Shown here piece after piece: positions 10,637 through 19,779 of a stretch of 64,000 nucleotides of DNA. Position 1 is the stretch's first letter. Every line of letters begins with the position of its first letter. A program made the translations under genes and the position numbers. The DNA comes from an uncultured Alistipes sp. (GTDB lineage: Bacteria > Bacteroidota > Bacteroidia > Bacteroidales > Rikenellaceae): positions 132,226 to 196,225 of the forward strand of contig CANREN010000002.1 in NCBI GenBank assembly GCA_947629705.1, read 5' to 3'. The notes below the pieces were generated by a model. That model was not told the origin of the DNA. It was given only the letters and a program-made list of their open reading frames with translations, and ran no database searches.

Positions 10637-12894
10637 AAAAACCGCATAAGAAAAACGAGCGGAACGATCGCACAAGCGTCATCCTCAACCTGTTCCGCGA
10701 AATGCCCGACAACGTCTTTTCGTTGAAGCATCTGGCTTCGGTGTCGGGCGGCGCGACGAAACAAGGCTGCCGCGAAACGCTCGAAATCCTCGGCGCGCTC
10801 TTCGACGAAGGGATCGTCGAGGAGTGCGCCCGCGAGAAATACCGTCTCACGCACAGCCACCTGCCCAACTACGAGGGCATCGCTTCGATGAACTCGACGG
10901 GGGCCGTATTCATACGGGTCGAAGGGTTGGAGCAGGAAATCTACGTCAGTCCGCGCAATGCGGCCAATGCCTTGGACGGCGACCGCGTAGAGGCGATCAT
11001 CCTGCACAACCGCAAAAACAAGCAGCCCGAAGGCGAAATCGTCCGCATCGTCGAGCGCAATCGGCGGCCCTATGTCGGCATTGCCGAGGTCGGTGCGCAT
11101 CAGATCTTCGTGCGGCCCGACTCGTGCAAACTTCCTGCGGATATCTACCTGTCGAAACGCGCCTATCCCGATGTGAAAGACGGCGAAAAGGTCGCTGTGC
11201 GCATCGTCGACTGGGCCGAGGGCAGCCGCTGCCCCGAGGGCGAACTGGTCGACATTCTCGGCCCCGTGGGAGACAACGACACGGAGATGCACGCCATTTT
11301 AACCGAATACGACCTGCCCTACCGATTCGGGAAGGAGGTGGAGGAGGCGGCCGAGGCCATCGACGAACGCATCACGGCCAAGGAGATCGCCGCCCGCCGC
11401 GACTTCCGGCAGGTAACGACCTTCACCGTCGACCCGGCGGATGCGAAGGACTTCGACGACGCCCTTTCGATCCGCCGCATCCGCGACGGCGTGTGGGAGA
11501 TCGGCGTGCACATTGCCGACGTAACCCACTACGTCCGACCGCATTCGACGATCGACGACGAGGCCGCAGCGCGCGGCACGTCGGTCTATTTAGTCGACCG
11601 CACCGTGCCGATGCTCCCCGAACGGCTCTCGAACGAGCTCTGTTCGCTGCGCCCCAACGAGACGAGACTCTGTTTTTCGGCCGTCTTCACGATGAACGAA
11701 AACCTCGAGCTGCTCGACGAATGGTTCGGCCGCACGGTCATCCATTCCAACCGCCGCTTCACCTATGCCGAGGCGCAGCAGGTCATCGAAACCGGTCAGG
11801 GCGACTACGCCGAGGAGATGCTGACGCTGAACCGGCTGGCCCAGGCGCTGCGCACCCGGCGATTCAAGGACGGAGCCATTTCGTTCGCCCGCGAGGAGAT
11901 GAAATTCCGGCTCGACGAAAACGGAAAGCCCGTAGAGGTCTACTTCAAGGAGCAGCAAGAGGCCAACCAGATGATCGAGGAGTTCATGCTGCTGGCCAAC
12001 CGGCGGGTGGCCGGGTTCTGCGGACACCGCACGACCGACAAGGGGCGCCGCATGAGCCGCACGATGGTCTATCGCGTGCACGACACCCCCAACGAGGAGA
12101 AACTCGACCGGTTCCGTCAGTTCATCCTACGGTTCGGGCGGGTGTTCCGCGCCTCGAAAGGACGGGCCGTCGCAAAAGAGATGAACAAACTGCTGGCCCA
12201 GGTCAAAGGCGCGACCGAGGAGAATGCCGTAACGACGATGGCCGTCCGCTCGATGGCCAAAGCCTACTATTCGACCGACAATATCGGCCACTACGGGCTG
12301 GCGTTCCCCTACTACACGCACTTCACGTCGCCCATCCGGCGCTATCCCGACATGATGGTGCACCGGTTGCTGGCCCGCTACCTCGAAGGAGGCAAACCGG
12401 CCGACAAAGAGGCACTCGAGCGCCTTTGCGAGCACGCTTCGGAACGTGAGACGGTAGCAGCCGAAGCGGAACGGGCCTCGATCAAATACAAGATGGTGGA
12501 GTTCATGGAGGCGCATATCGGCGAGGAGTTCGAAGGGCATATTTCGGGGCTGACCGACTGGGGCGCCTACGTGGAGTTGGACGAAACGCACATCGAGGGA
12601 CTGGCCCACATGCGCGATATCGAGGGGGATTTCTATATCTTCGACGAAACGAACTACGAGCTCGTCGGCCAATCGACGGGGCGCCGCTTCACGCTGGGCG
12701 ATGCGGTGCGCATCCGCGTCGAACGGGCCGATCTGCGCAAACGGCAGCTCGATTTCTCATTGATTCCCGCGCATCATGCGAATGGGGCAAGCGAGCAGGA
12801 GACGCATCGCGGGCCGCGTCGTTCGAAAACCGGCCGCAAGGAAAGCGAAGCGGGGCCGGTGATTCGCCGCTCCTCACGCCGCAAAGCGAAATAG
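10633..12894 (+). CDS. rnr: Ribonuclease R (RNase II family 3'-5' exoribonuclease)
   Basis: RNase R degrades structured RNA from the 3' end, acting in mRNA decay and rRNA quality control. The 753-residue protein has an N-terminal winged-helix and cold-shock portion, the RNB catalytic domain with the acidic cluster DPADAKDFDD at 267-276, and a C-terminal S1 domain (GHISGLTDWGAYVEL, about 635-720), then a basic low-complexity tail rich in Arg, Lys and Ser. The ATG overlaps the previous stop (ATGA). A strong hairpin terminator follows the stop. The length matches the family. Confidence 0.96.
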   Translation: MKKPHKKNERNDRTSVILNLFREMPDNVFSLKHLASVSGGATKQGCRETLEILGALFDEGIVEECAREKYRLTHSHLPNYEGIASMNSTGAVFIRVEGLEQEIYVSPRNAANALDGDRVEAIILHNRKNKQPEGEIVRIVERNRRPYVGIAEVGAHQIFVRPDSCKLPADIYLSKRAYPDVKDGEKVAVRIVDWAEGSRCPEGELVDILGPVGDNDTEMHAILTEYDLPYRFGKEVEEAAEAIDERITAKEIAARRDFRQVTTFTVDPADAKDFDDALSIRRIRDGVWEIGVHIADVTHYVRPHSTIDDEAAARGTSVYLVDRTVPMLPERLSNELCSLRPNETRLCFSAVFTMNENLELLDEWFGRTVIHSNRRFTYAEAQQVIETGQGDYAEEMLTLNRLAQALRTRRFKDGAISFAREEMKFRLDENGKPVEVYFKEQQEANQMIEEFMLLANRRVAGFCGHRTTDKGRRMSRTMVYRVHDTPNEEKLDRFRQFILRFGRVFRASKGRAVAKEMNKLLAQVKGATEENAVTTMAVRSMAKAYYSTDNIGHYGLAFPYYTHFTSPIRRYPDMMVHRLLARYLEGGKPADKEALERLCEHASERETVAAEAERASIKYKMVEFMEAHIGEEFEGHISGLTDWGAYVELDETHIEGLAHMRDIEGDFYIFDETNYELVGQSTGRRFTLGDAVRIRVERADLRKRQLDFSLIPAHHANGASEQETHRGPRRSKTGRKESEAGPVIRRSSRRKAK

Positions 12895-12929
12895 CCGATT
12901 CACGGCGCAATCCGCCTGCGCAAACGGCA

Positions 12930-12968
12930 ATCGCCCCGCTGCAACAAAATTGCAGCGGGGCGATCCTT
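12930..12968. terminator. Hairpin terminator between rnr and the M3 peptidase genes
   Basis: Perfect 15-base arms (12930-12944 and 12950-12964) enclose a CAAAA loop and are followed by CCTTTT on the plus strand. The genes converge here, so the hairpin probably serves both. Confidence 0.8.
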
Positions 12969-13009
12969 TTACGAATGGGCCCGAAACAGTCGACCCCGAA
13001 ACGGCGCCC

Positions 13010-15130
13010 TTATTCACCGAGGTGCATCTTGTCGATCAGCGCCTTCGTCTCGGGCTTGTGTCCGCGGAAGCGCACGTAGAGCTCCATCGGGTGCTCCGTA
13101 CCGCCCTTCGAAAGGACGTTCTCCCGGAACGAGCCCGAAACTTCGGGATTGAAGATGCCCTTCTCCTTGAAGAGCGAGAAAGCGTCGGCCTCCAACACTT
13201 CGGCCCACTTGTAACCGTAATAACCGGCTGCGTAACCGCCCGCAAAAATATGGGTGAAAGCCGGCGACATCGCCGTACCCTCGACCACGGGCAGCACCTG
13301 CGTGGGAGCCATCGCCTGCTGCTCGAACGCGGCGACATTGCCCTCGAACGGCTTCGTCAACGTATGCCAAGCCATATCGGTCATGCCGAACGACAACTGG
13401 CGCACATTCGCATAAGCCGCCAAATAGTTCTGCGCGGCGACGATCCGCTCGACAATCTCGGCCGGAATCGGTTCGCCAGTCTTGTAATGCACGGCCCACA
13501 AGTCGAGGAATTCTTTTTCGGTCGCCCAGTTCTCCATGATCTGCGAAGGCAGTTCGACGAAATCGCGGTAGACGCTCGTGCCGGTCAACGATTCATAAGA
13601 ACCCTCGCCCAACATGCCGTGCAACGCATGACCGAACTCGTGAAGGAAGGTTTCCAACTCGTCGAAGGTCAACAGCGACGGTTCGGTCTCGGTCGGTTTG
13701 GTGAAGTTCATCACCAACGACACCAACGGACGGGTCTCCTTGCCGTCGACCCGCTTCGCACCGCGGAACTCGGTCATCCAAGCACCGGCCCGTTTCGTCG
13801 CACGCGGGAAGAAATCGAGGTAGAGCACCGCCATGAAGCGGCCCTCGGCGTCGGTTACGTCGTAAGCCGTTACGTCGGGGTGGTAAACCTCGATGTCGGG
13901 ATTCGGCGTGAAGTTGAGCCCGTAGAGCTTATTGGCCAAGAGGAACACCCCCTTCTTCACATTCTCGAGCTGCAAGTACGGTTTTATTAGTTCGTCATTA
14001 AGGGAATAGTGGGCGTCTTTGTATTTCTGGCTGTAATAAGCCCAGTCCCAAGGCATCAACGCCCCCTTGAATCCGAGCGTTGCAGCGTAATCGTTCACCC
14101 GTTTGTAGTCGGCGTCGGCATAGGATTTCGTCGCGGTCAACAACTCCTGCAAGAAGTTCTGCACGGTCGGCGTGTTTTCGGCCATACGGTTTTCGAGCAC
14201 GTAATCGGCATAGGTCTCGTAACCCAACAGGTTGGCGATTTTCAGACGGGTGTCGACGATTTTGCGGATTACCTCCGTATTGTCGAACTCGCCGCCCAAT
14301 GCACGGCTGTTCGAAGCACGCCACAACTGCTCCTTGAGCGCCCGATTCGACGAATAGGTCAAGAACGGCACGTAGCTCGGAGCCTGCAAAGTTACCGTCC
14401 AGCCCTTTTGTCCGCGCGCTTTGGCATCGGCGGCCAGCGTCTCCTTCACAAAGGCGGGCAGCTCGGCCACCTGTGCGGGATCGGTGATATGCAACGTGAA
14501 AGCATTGGTCGCAGCCAACGAATTCTGGCCGAACTGCAACGTGAGAGCCGACAACTCGGTCGTGTACTGACGGTAAAGTTCCTTGTCATCGTCGGAGAGG
14601 GCCGCGCCGTTGCGGGCGAAACTCTTGTAGGTATTCTCCAACAGTTTTTTATCCTCGACGGAGAGCCGGCGGCCCGGATGTTCGTAGACGGCCTTCACGC
14701 GCGCGAACAATTCGGGATTGAGCGAAATGTCGTTCGACAGCTGCGTCAGTTTGGGCTGCACGCGCTGCGCGATCGCCTGCATCTCATCGGTCGCATCGGC
14801 CTCCAAGAGGTTGAAGAACAGCCCCGAGATGCGTCCGAGCAGTTCGCCCTGCCGTTCCAATGCGACGATCGTGTTGACAAAGGTCGGTTTTTTGGGATTG
14901 TTGACGATGGCGTCGATCTCTGCCCGGGAGCAGGCGATGGCGGCATCGAATGCCGGTTCGTAATGGGCCGGCTCGATCTGCGAGAACGGAGCCGTCCCGT
15001 GCGGCGTCGACCACTCGGTTAACAAAGGATTCGAAGTATCCAATTCAGGCAGCTGCGCCTTGGGGATCGAATGGTCGGCGCAGCCTGTCGCCATAGCGGA
15101 AATGGCCATCATAAAGAGTACGTTTTTCAT
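13010..15130 (-). CDS. M3 family metallopeptidase, lipoprotein (Dcp/oligopeptidase A-like), copy 1
   Basis: M3 peptidases cleave short peptides with a zinc HExxH site. Here HEFGHALHG lies near residue 496, with the downstream Glu region (PSQIMENWATEKE) about 25 residues later. The start at 15130 gives a lipoprotein signal (MAISAMATGC); an ATG nine codons further upstream (15157) is possible but would put polar residues before the signal. The length (about 706 residues) fits bacterial Dcp. It lies 39 bases downstream of a paralogue of similar size, so the two look like a tandem duplication transcribed together. Its likely role is breakdown of peptides in the envelope. Confidence 0.92.
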   Translation of the reverse strand: MKNVLFMMAISAMATGCADHSIPKAQLPELDTSNPLLTEWSTPHGTAPFSQIEPAHYEPAFDAAIACSRAEIDAIVNNPKKPTFVNTIVALERQGELLGRISGLFFNLLEADATDEMQAIAQRVQPKLTQLSNDISLNPELFARVKAVYEHPGRRLSVEDKKLLENTYKSFARNGAALSDDDKELYRQYTTELSALTLQFGQNSLAATNAFTLHITDPAQVAELPAFVKETLAADAKARGQKGWTVTLQAPSYVPFLTYSSNRALKEQLWRASNSRALGGEFDNTEVIRKIVDTRLKIANLLGYETYADYVLENRMAENTPTVQNFLQELLTATKSYADADYKRVNDYAATLGFKGALMPWDWAYYSQKYKDAHYSLNDELIKPYLQLENVKKGVFLLANKLYGLNFTPNPDIEVYHPDVTAYDVTDAEGRFMAVLYLDFFPRATKRAGAWMTEFRGAKRVDGKETRPLVSLVMNFTKPTETEPSLLTFDELETFLHEFGHALHGMLGEGSYESLTGTSVYRDFVELPSQIMENWATEKEFLDLWAVHYKTGEPIPAEIVERIVAAQNYLAAYANVRQLSFGMTDMAWHTLTKPFEGNVAAFEQQAMAPTQVLPVVEGTAMSPAFTHIFAGGYAAGYYGYKWAEVLEADAFSLFKEKGIFNPEVSGSFRENVLSKGGTEHPMELYVRFRGHKPETKALIDKMHLGE

Positions 15131-15169
15131 CGTTGTTTCGGTTTGCGGTTTCTTCATTAACAGGGTTCG

Positions 15170-17365
15170 TCAGTTTTCGGGAGCGGCCTTTACGCGGAAG
15201 CCTTCGGCAGGCTCATGCGCGCCGGCCAGCGAATCCGCCGGTTCGGGCTCCGGCTCGATCAATCCGCGGCCGAGCAGCATCGCCCGCTTGTCGGGGTCTT
15301 TGCCGCGGAAGGCGCGATAGAGCGACATGCCGTCCTCCGATCCGCCGCGGGCGAGCAATTTGTACCGGAAATCGTGCGCGATCTGCCGGTTGAAGAGGTC
15401 GCCGCTCTCGCGGAACGCCTCGAACGCATCCTTGTCCAACACCTCGGCCCACGTATAGAAATAGTAACCGGCCGAATAACCGCCGTTGAAGATATGGGCG
15501 AAATAGGGATAGTGGTAGCGCGGTTCGATCTGCGGGATCAATCCGCGGCGTTCGTTCAACGCATTGCGTTCGAAAGCGACCGGATCGAAGGGCTCGTACT
15601 CCGTAATGGAGTGGATGTCCAGGTCGGAGAGGGTCGCCGCCATCAGTTCGGTCGTCATGAAGCCCTGGTTGAACAACTCGCTGCGGCGCAGCTTCTCGAC
15701 CAAATGCTGCGGAATCACCTCGTTCGTGCGATAGTGCACGGCATAGTTTTTCAGCACTTCGGGTTCGAACGCCCAATTCTCCATGACCTGCGAGGGGAGC
15801 TCGACGAAATCGCCCTCGACCTCCGCAAGGCCGCGGTACTTCACGTCGTGGAACAGGAAATGCAGTGCATGGCCGAATTCATGGAAGAGCGTTTCGGTCT
15901 CATCGAGGGTCAGCAGCGCCGGGGCATCGGCGGTCGGACGGGTGAAATTGGCCACGATCGAAACCACGGGCGCCACCCGTTTGCCGTCGGCATCGCAGGT
16001 CTGCTCGACGTAGTTGCCGCACCAAGCGCCCTGGCTCTTGCCGTCGCGCGGGAAGAAGTCGAAGTAGAGCACGCCCAAATGCGATTCGTCGGCATCGAGC
16101 ACCTCGTAGGCCGACGCTTCGGGATGGTAGAGCGGCACGGTGATCGGACGGAAGGTGATGCCGTACAGCCGGTTGGCCAGGAAGAAGATGCCGCTCTGGA
16201 CATTGGCTAACGAGAAGTAGGGCCGCAGCATCTCCTCGTTCAGATCGTAGTTCTTTTTGCGCAGTTTCTCGGCATAGTACCACCAATCCCACGACTCGAA
16301 CGTTCCGTCGGGGTGATCGTTCTTGAAGAGGGCCGTCATCTCCTCCAATTCGGCCTTGGCCCGATCGAGGGCCGGTGTCCAGATTTCATCGAGCAGCGCA
16401 TAGACCGCCTGCGGGGTTCCGGCCATCTGGTCGGCCGTAACATAAGCCGCATAGGAGGGGTAGCCCAGCAGGTGCGCCTTCTCGGTGCGCAGCCGGATGA
16501 AATCGTTGATCAGCTGTTTGTTGTCGTTCGCATTGCCGTTGTTGCCACGGGCGAGATAGGCCTTGTAGATGCGTTCGCGCAAATCGCGGCGGGTCGAATA
16601 GGTCAGGAACGGGATCCAGCTCGGTTTGTGGAGCGTAAAGACGTATTTGTCCTTGATCCCCATCGCTTCGGCCTTTTCGCGGGCCTGGTCGCGCACGCCC
16701 GACGGCAGGCCGTCCAGCTGGTCTTTGTCGAGCTCCATGACGAATGCGTTGTTCTCGGCCAACAGGTTGTTGCCGAACTTCACCGCCGCGAGCGACAATT
16801 CTTCGTTAATGGCCTTCAAGTGCGCTTTCTGTTCGGCGTCGAGCAGCGCTCCGGCCCGCACGAAGCCGTCATAGGTCTTCTGCAGCAGCCGCATCTGCTC
16901 GGCATCGAGGCCGAGTTGTTCGCGGCGGTCGTAGACGGACTTGATTTTGGCAAAGAGCTTTTCATCGAGCAGGATGCGGTCGGCGTGCGCCGCTAACAAG
17001 GGCATCGCCTGCTCCTGCAAGGCCTGCATCTCGGGCGTGTTGTCGGCTTCGCAGAGCATACCGAACACCAACGCGGTCTGTGCCAGCATTTTTCCAGAAT
17101 TGTCGTAAGCCAAAACGACGTTCTCGAACGTCGGTTCGTCGTTGTTGGAGGTGATGGCGTCGATTTCGGCCATCTGCAGCGACATGCCGCGCTCGAAAGC
17201 GGGCATGTAGTGTTCCGGAAGGATCCGGTCGAACGGCGGCACTCCATAGGGCGTGTCCCATTCGGTGAAAAAAGGATTCTCCGTGCTCTTTTTCGCGGAG
17301 TCGCACGATACGGTCGTCATAAGCGGAAGAAGCATCGAAATGAATAAACCTGCAATGCGTTTCAT
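15170..17365 (-). CDS. M3 family metallopeptidase, lipoprotein, copy 2
   Basis: This 731-residue paralogue of the downstream gene keeps LFHEFGHALHFLF near residue 492 and the PSQVMENWAFEPEVL glutamate helix. The N-terminus (ISMLLPLMTTVSC) is a lipoprotein signal. Both proteins share the layout N-terminal helical domain, NPFFTEWDTPYG or NPLLTEWSTPHG opening and GGYSAGYY or GGYAAGYY close to the end, which supports duplication. The C-terminus is extended by an acidic Pro/Glu stretch. Its promoter appears to come from the 73-bp repeat at 17418-17490, whose TATCTTTG faces this gene. Confidence 0.92.
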   Translation of the reverse strand: MKRIAGLFISMLLPLMTTVSCDSAKKSTENPFFTEWDTPYGVPPFDRILPEHYMPAFERGMSLQMAEIDAITSNNDEPTFENVVLAYDNSGKMLAQTALVFGMLCEADNTPEMQALQEQAMPLLAAHADRILLDEKLFAKIKSVYDRREQLGLDAEQMRLLQKTYDGFVRAGALLDAEQKAHLKAINEELSLAAVKFGNNLLAENNAFVMELDKDQLDGLPSGVRDQAREKAEAMGIKDKYVFTLHKPSWIPFLTYSTRRDLRERIYKAYLARGNNGNANDNKQLINDFIRLRTEKAHLLGYPSYAAYVTADQMAGTPQAVYALLDEIWTPALDRAKAELEEMTALFKNDHPDGTFESWDWWYYAEKLRKKNYDLNEEMLRPYFSLANVQSGIFFLANRLYGITFRPITVPLYHPEASAYEVLDADESHLGVLYFDFFPRDGKSQGAWCGNYVEQTCDADGKRVAPVVSIVANFTRPTADAPALLTLDETETLFHEFGHALHFLFHDVKYRGLAEVEGDFVELPSQVMENWAFEPEVLKNYAVHYRTNEVIPQHLVEKLRRSELFNQGFMTTELMAATLSDLDIHSITEYEPFDPVAFERNALNERRGLIPQIEPRYHYPYFAHIFNGGYSAGYYFYTWAEVLDKDAFEAFRESGDLFNRQIAHDFRYKLLARGGSEDGMSLYRAFRGKDPDKRAMLLGRGLIEPEPEPADSLAGAHEPAEGFRVKAAPEN

Positions 17366-17417
17366 CTGTTTTCTAAATTAAATTGATTAACTTTGCGGCC
17401 CGCGCCGCACTCATTGG

Positions 17418-17560
17418 CAAAGATACGAATAAGCGAGAGCAAAACAAAACTTGTTTTCGTTTTGCCGAGCGGGAGTATCTTCGGCGAAGCCAAAGATACG
17501 AAAAGTCGAGTGCAAAAATGCAAACTCGTTTGCAATTTTTGCCGAGACGAAATGTTTTTA
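17418..17560 (-). repeat. Hairpin repeat family, locus 1 (tandem pair)
   Basis: Two adjacent units begin with CAAAGATACGAA at 17418 and 17491 (period 73). Unit 1 ends with GAGCGGGAGTATCTTCGGCG, a block almost identical to that in the units at 55201-55348 on the other strand. The centres differ in sequence but each is an inverted repeat: arms GCAAAACAAAAC and GTTTTCGTTTTGC in unit 1, GCAAAAATGCAAAC and GTTTGCAATTTTTGC in unit 2. The CAAAGATA of unit 1, read on the minus strand as TATCTTTG, with TTTG 19 bases upstream, forms a promoter aimed at the M3 peptidase gene. Confidence 0.8.
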
Positions 17561-17629
17561 GGGAGATTTCGAAAAGCATTTCGAAAAACACGCCAAACGC
17601 CTCACAGAAAGATAACGCACCGAATAAGC

Positions 17630-18343
17630 ATGCAACTTTTTTACGCACCCGATTTAGTTCCGCCCGAACATACGCTCGACGAAGAGGAGTCGAAGCATTG
17701 CATCCGCGTCTTGCGCATGAACGTCGGAGACCCGCTCTCCGTTACCGACGGACGGGGCCATCTCTACCGCTGCGAGGTGGTCGGGGCCGACCCGCGACGC
17801 TGCCGGATACGGGTGATCGAATGCCACGAGCAGTTCGAACGGCCGCCCTACCGGCTGACGATGGCCGTCGCCCCGACCAAAAACGCCGACCGGTTCGAGT
17901 GGTTTCTCGAAAAGGCGACCGAAGTGGGCGTCGAGGCGATCATGCCGCTCGAGAGCGAGCACAGCGAACGCCGGAGCTTCAAGGCCGAACGCGGCGAAAA
18001 GGTCATCACCGCCGCGATGAAACAATCGCTCAAGGCCTACCGGCCTGTGCTGCATCCGCTGACGGCGTTCCGCAAGGCCGTCGAGCGGCCGTTCGACGGG
18101 CGCAAATTCATCGCTCATTGCGACACCGCCCGCACACCCGCAGGCAAGGCCTATTTAGCCCGCACGCTGCAGCGGGGCGAATCGGCGGTGGTTTTCATCG
18201 GCCCCGAAGGCGATTTTTCGCCCGCTGAAATCGACTTCGCCCTCGCGCACGGATTCGAGGAGATCACCCTCGGCCCGCAGCGCCTGCGCACCGAAACCGC
18301 TGCCGTGGTCGCCACGGTGATGGCCTCCGTAGTGAATCATTAA
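17630..18343 (+). CDS. rsmE: 16S rRNA (uracil-1498-N3)-methyltransferase
   Basis: RsmE methylates U1498 in helix 44 of 16S rRNA using SAM. The 237-residue product has the small PUA-like N-terminal domain (ESKHCIRVLRMNVGD) and the SPOUT knot core (FIGPEGDFSPAEIDFA and LGPQRLRTETA near residues 213-224). The start MQLFYAPD at 17630 is the family's usual beginning; the longer frame reads through the hairpin repeat upstream and lacks homology. The downstream chromate transporter genes start 79 bases after its stop. Confidence 0.95.
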   Translation: MQLFYAPDLVPPEHTLDEEESKHCIRVLRMNVGDPLSVTDGRGHLYRCEVVGADPRRCRIRVIECHEQFERPPYRLTMAVAPTKNADRFEWFLEKATEVGVEAIMPLESEHSERRSFKAERGEKVITAAMKQSLKAYRPVLHPLTAFRKAVERPFDGRKFIAHCDTARTPAGKAYLARTLQRGESAVVFIGPEGDFSPAEIDFALAHGFEEITLGPQRLRTETAAVVATVMASVVNH

Positions 18344-18422
18344 CGATTTATATGATCTTCATCGACGGCATCCGCACCTTAATAGGGAAAAAGAATCGAA
18401 ACTGAATCACACACAATCTGTT

Positions 18423-19028
18423 ATGCAACCCCTGTTCACACTTTTTTGGAGTTTTTTCAAAATCGGTCTGTTCACTTTCGGAGGCGGGTATGCGATGATC
18501 CCGCTGATCCGCCGCGAGGTCATCGACCGTCGCAACTGGATCGCCGAACGGGATTTTCTCGATCTGCTGACGCTGGCGCAATCGGCCCCCGGGCCCATTT
18601 CGCTCAATACGTCGGTCTTCGTGGGCTACAAGATGCGTGGATATGCCGGCGCCGCAGCGTCGATTCTAGGCGTCGTGGTGCCGTCGTTCGTCATCATCCT
18701 GCTGATCGCCCTGCTCTTCGCCGACATCCGCTACAATCCGGTAGTCGACGCCGCCTTCAAGGGGATGCGGCCGGCCGTCGTGGCGCTCATCATCGTACCG
18801 GTCATCTCGTTAGCCCGCGGAATGCACCCGGCGCTGTACGCCGTCATCGCGCTGACCGCCGCCGCGGTCCGGTATTTAGGCTGGTCGCCCGTTTGGATCC
18901 TAATCGGAGCAGCGGCGGCGGGCATGCTGCACGCCTTGTACCGCCTGCCAAAGAAAGAAGCGCCGACAAATAAAAAATGCGGGACGGACGAAACGGAGCG
19001 GCCGTCGAGAAAGGAGGGAGACCGATGA
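18423..19028 (+). CDS. Chromate transporter, first half-size subunit (ChrA/CHR family)
   Basis: CHR-family proteins move chromate or a related anion across the inner membrane. The 201-residue protein is one CHR domain: FKIGLFTFGGGYAMIPLI near the start, LAQSAPGPISLNTSVFVGYK, then several hydrophobic helices and a charged tail. Two half-size proteins encoded in tandem normally form a heterodimer equivalent to full-length ChrA. Its stop overlaps the next start by four bases (ATGA). Physiological substrate unproven. Confidence 0.9.
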   Translation: MQPLFTLFWSFFKIGLFTFGGGYAMIPLIRREVIDRRNWIAERDFLDLLTLAQSAPGPISLNTSVFVGYKMRGYAGAAASILGVVVPSFVIILLIALLFADIRYNPVVDAAFKGMRPAVVALIIVPVISLARGMHPALYAVIALTAAAVRYLGWSPVWILIGAAAAGMLHALYRLPKKEAPTNKKCGTDETERPSRKEGDR

Positions 19029-19591
19029 TTCTGCTGCACCTTTTCATCAGCTATCTGAAAATCGGATTTTTCGGATTCGGCGGCGGCTATGCGATGCTGT
19101 CGCTCATCCAGAACGAGGTGGTCATGCAGCACGGCTGGATGACCAATGCCGAATTTGCCGACATCGTGGCCGTGTCGCAGATCACGCCCGGCCCCATCGC
19201 CGTCAATTCGGCGACCTACGTGGGCTACACGGTAGGGTCGCAAGCCGGCGGCCTATGGATGGGGCTGCTCGGAGCGCTCACGGCGACCTTCGCCGTCTGT
19301 CTGCCAGCGCTGACGTTGATGCTGTTGATCACCCGCTTCTTCCTCAAACTCCGGAACAATCCGATCGTCGAAGGGGCGATGCAGGGGATGCGCCCCGTGG
19401 TCATCGGCATGATCGCCTCGGCGGCCCTGCTGTTGATTTCCCCGCACGGCAGCGCCCCGGGCGAACGGAATTTCATCGACGCATGGAGCTGGCTGCTGTT
19501 CGGCGGCGTATTCGTCGGTTCGTGGCGCAAGGTCAACCCGATCGTCTTGATCGTCCTGTCCGCCGCCGCAGGCATCCTGATCTATTATTAA
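19025..19591 (+). CDS. Chromate transporter, second half-size subunit
   Basis: A 188-residue CHR domain with YLKIGFFGFGGGYAMLSLI and VSQITPGPIAVNSATYVGY, the same fingerprints as its partner. The ATG at 19025 lies in an ATGA overlap with the first subunit; upstream in-frame codons are in the tail of that gene and were excluded. The end is hydrophobic with no extra domain. Together the two genes give the 12 or so helices expected of a complete transporter. Confidence 0.9.
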   Translation: MILLHLFISYLKIGFFGFGGGYAMLSLIQNEVVMQHGWMTNAEFADIVAVSQITPGPIAVNSATYVGYTVGSQAGGLWMGLLGALTATFAVCLPALTLMLLITRFFLKLRNNPIVEGAMQGMRPVVIGMIASAALLLISPHGSAPGERNFIDAWSWLLFGGVFVGSWRKVNPIVLIVLSAAAGILIYY

Positions 19592-19607
19592 CCGCTTGCG
19601 GGACGAA

Positions 19608-19627
19608 GCGTGCGGGGGGGGGCACGC
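19608..19627. terminator. Possible hairpin downstream of the chromate transporter
   Basis: GCGTGC at 19608-19613 pairs with GCACGC at 19622-19627 around a G-only loop. No T-run follows, so termination is uncertain. The rest of the 188-base convergent gap shows nothing else recognisable. Confidence 0.35.
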
Positions 19628-19779
19628 ATGATGCGGGCCTCCGCGGGCGGAGGATTCGGCCCGCCCCGTTCGAACGGGGTTCCCTGTGCGGTGGAGCGTT
19701 CCTGTGCTTTTCAAGGCTTTCTTCGCTGCCGGCCGTTATTCTCCTTTTCCGAAGATGACAGGGGAATACCAATCGTATT

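Noticed and set aside
15131..15157. Longer start for M3 copy 1 (MKKPQTETT...)
   Set aside because: Possible, but it adds polar residues before the lipoprotein signal. The ATG at 15130 gives a standard signal and lipobox.
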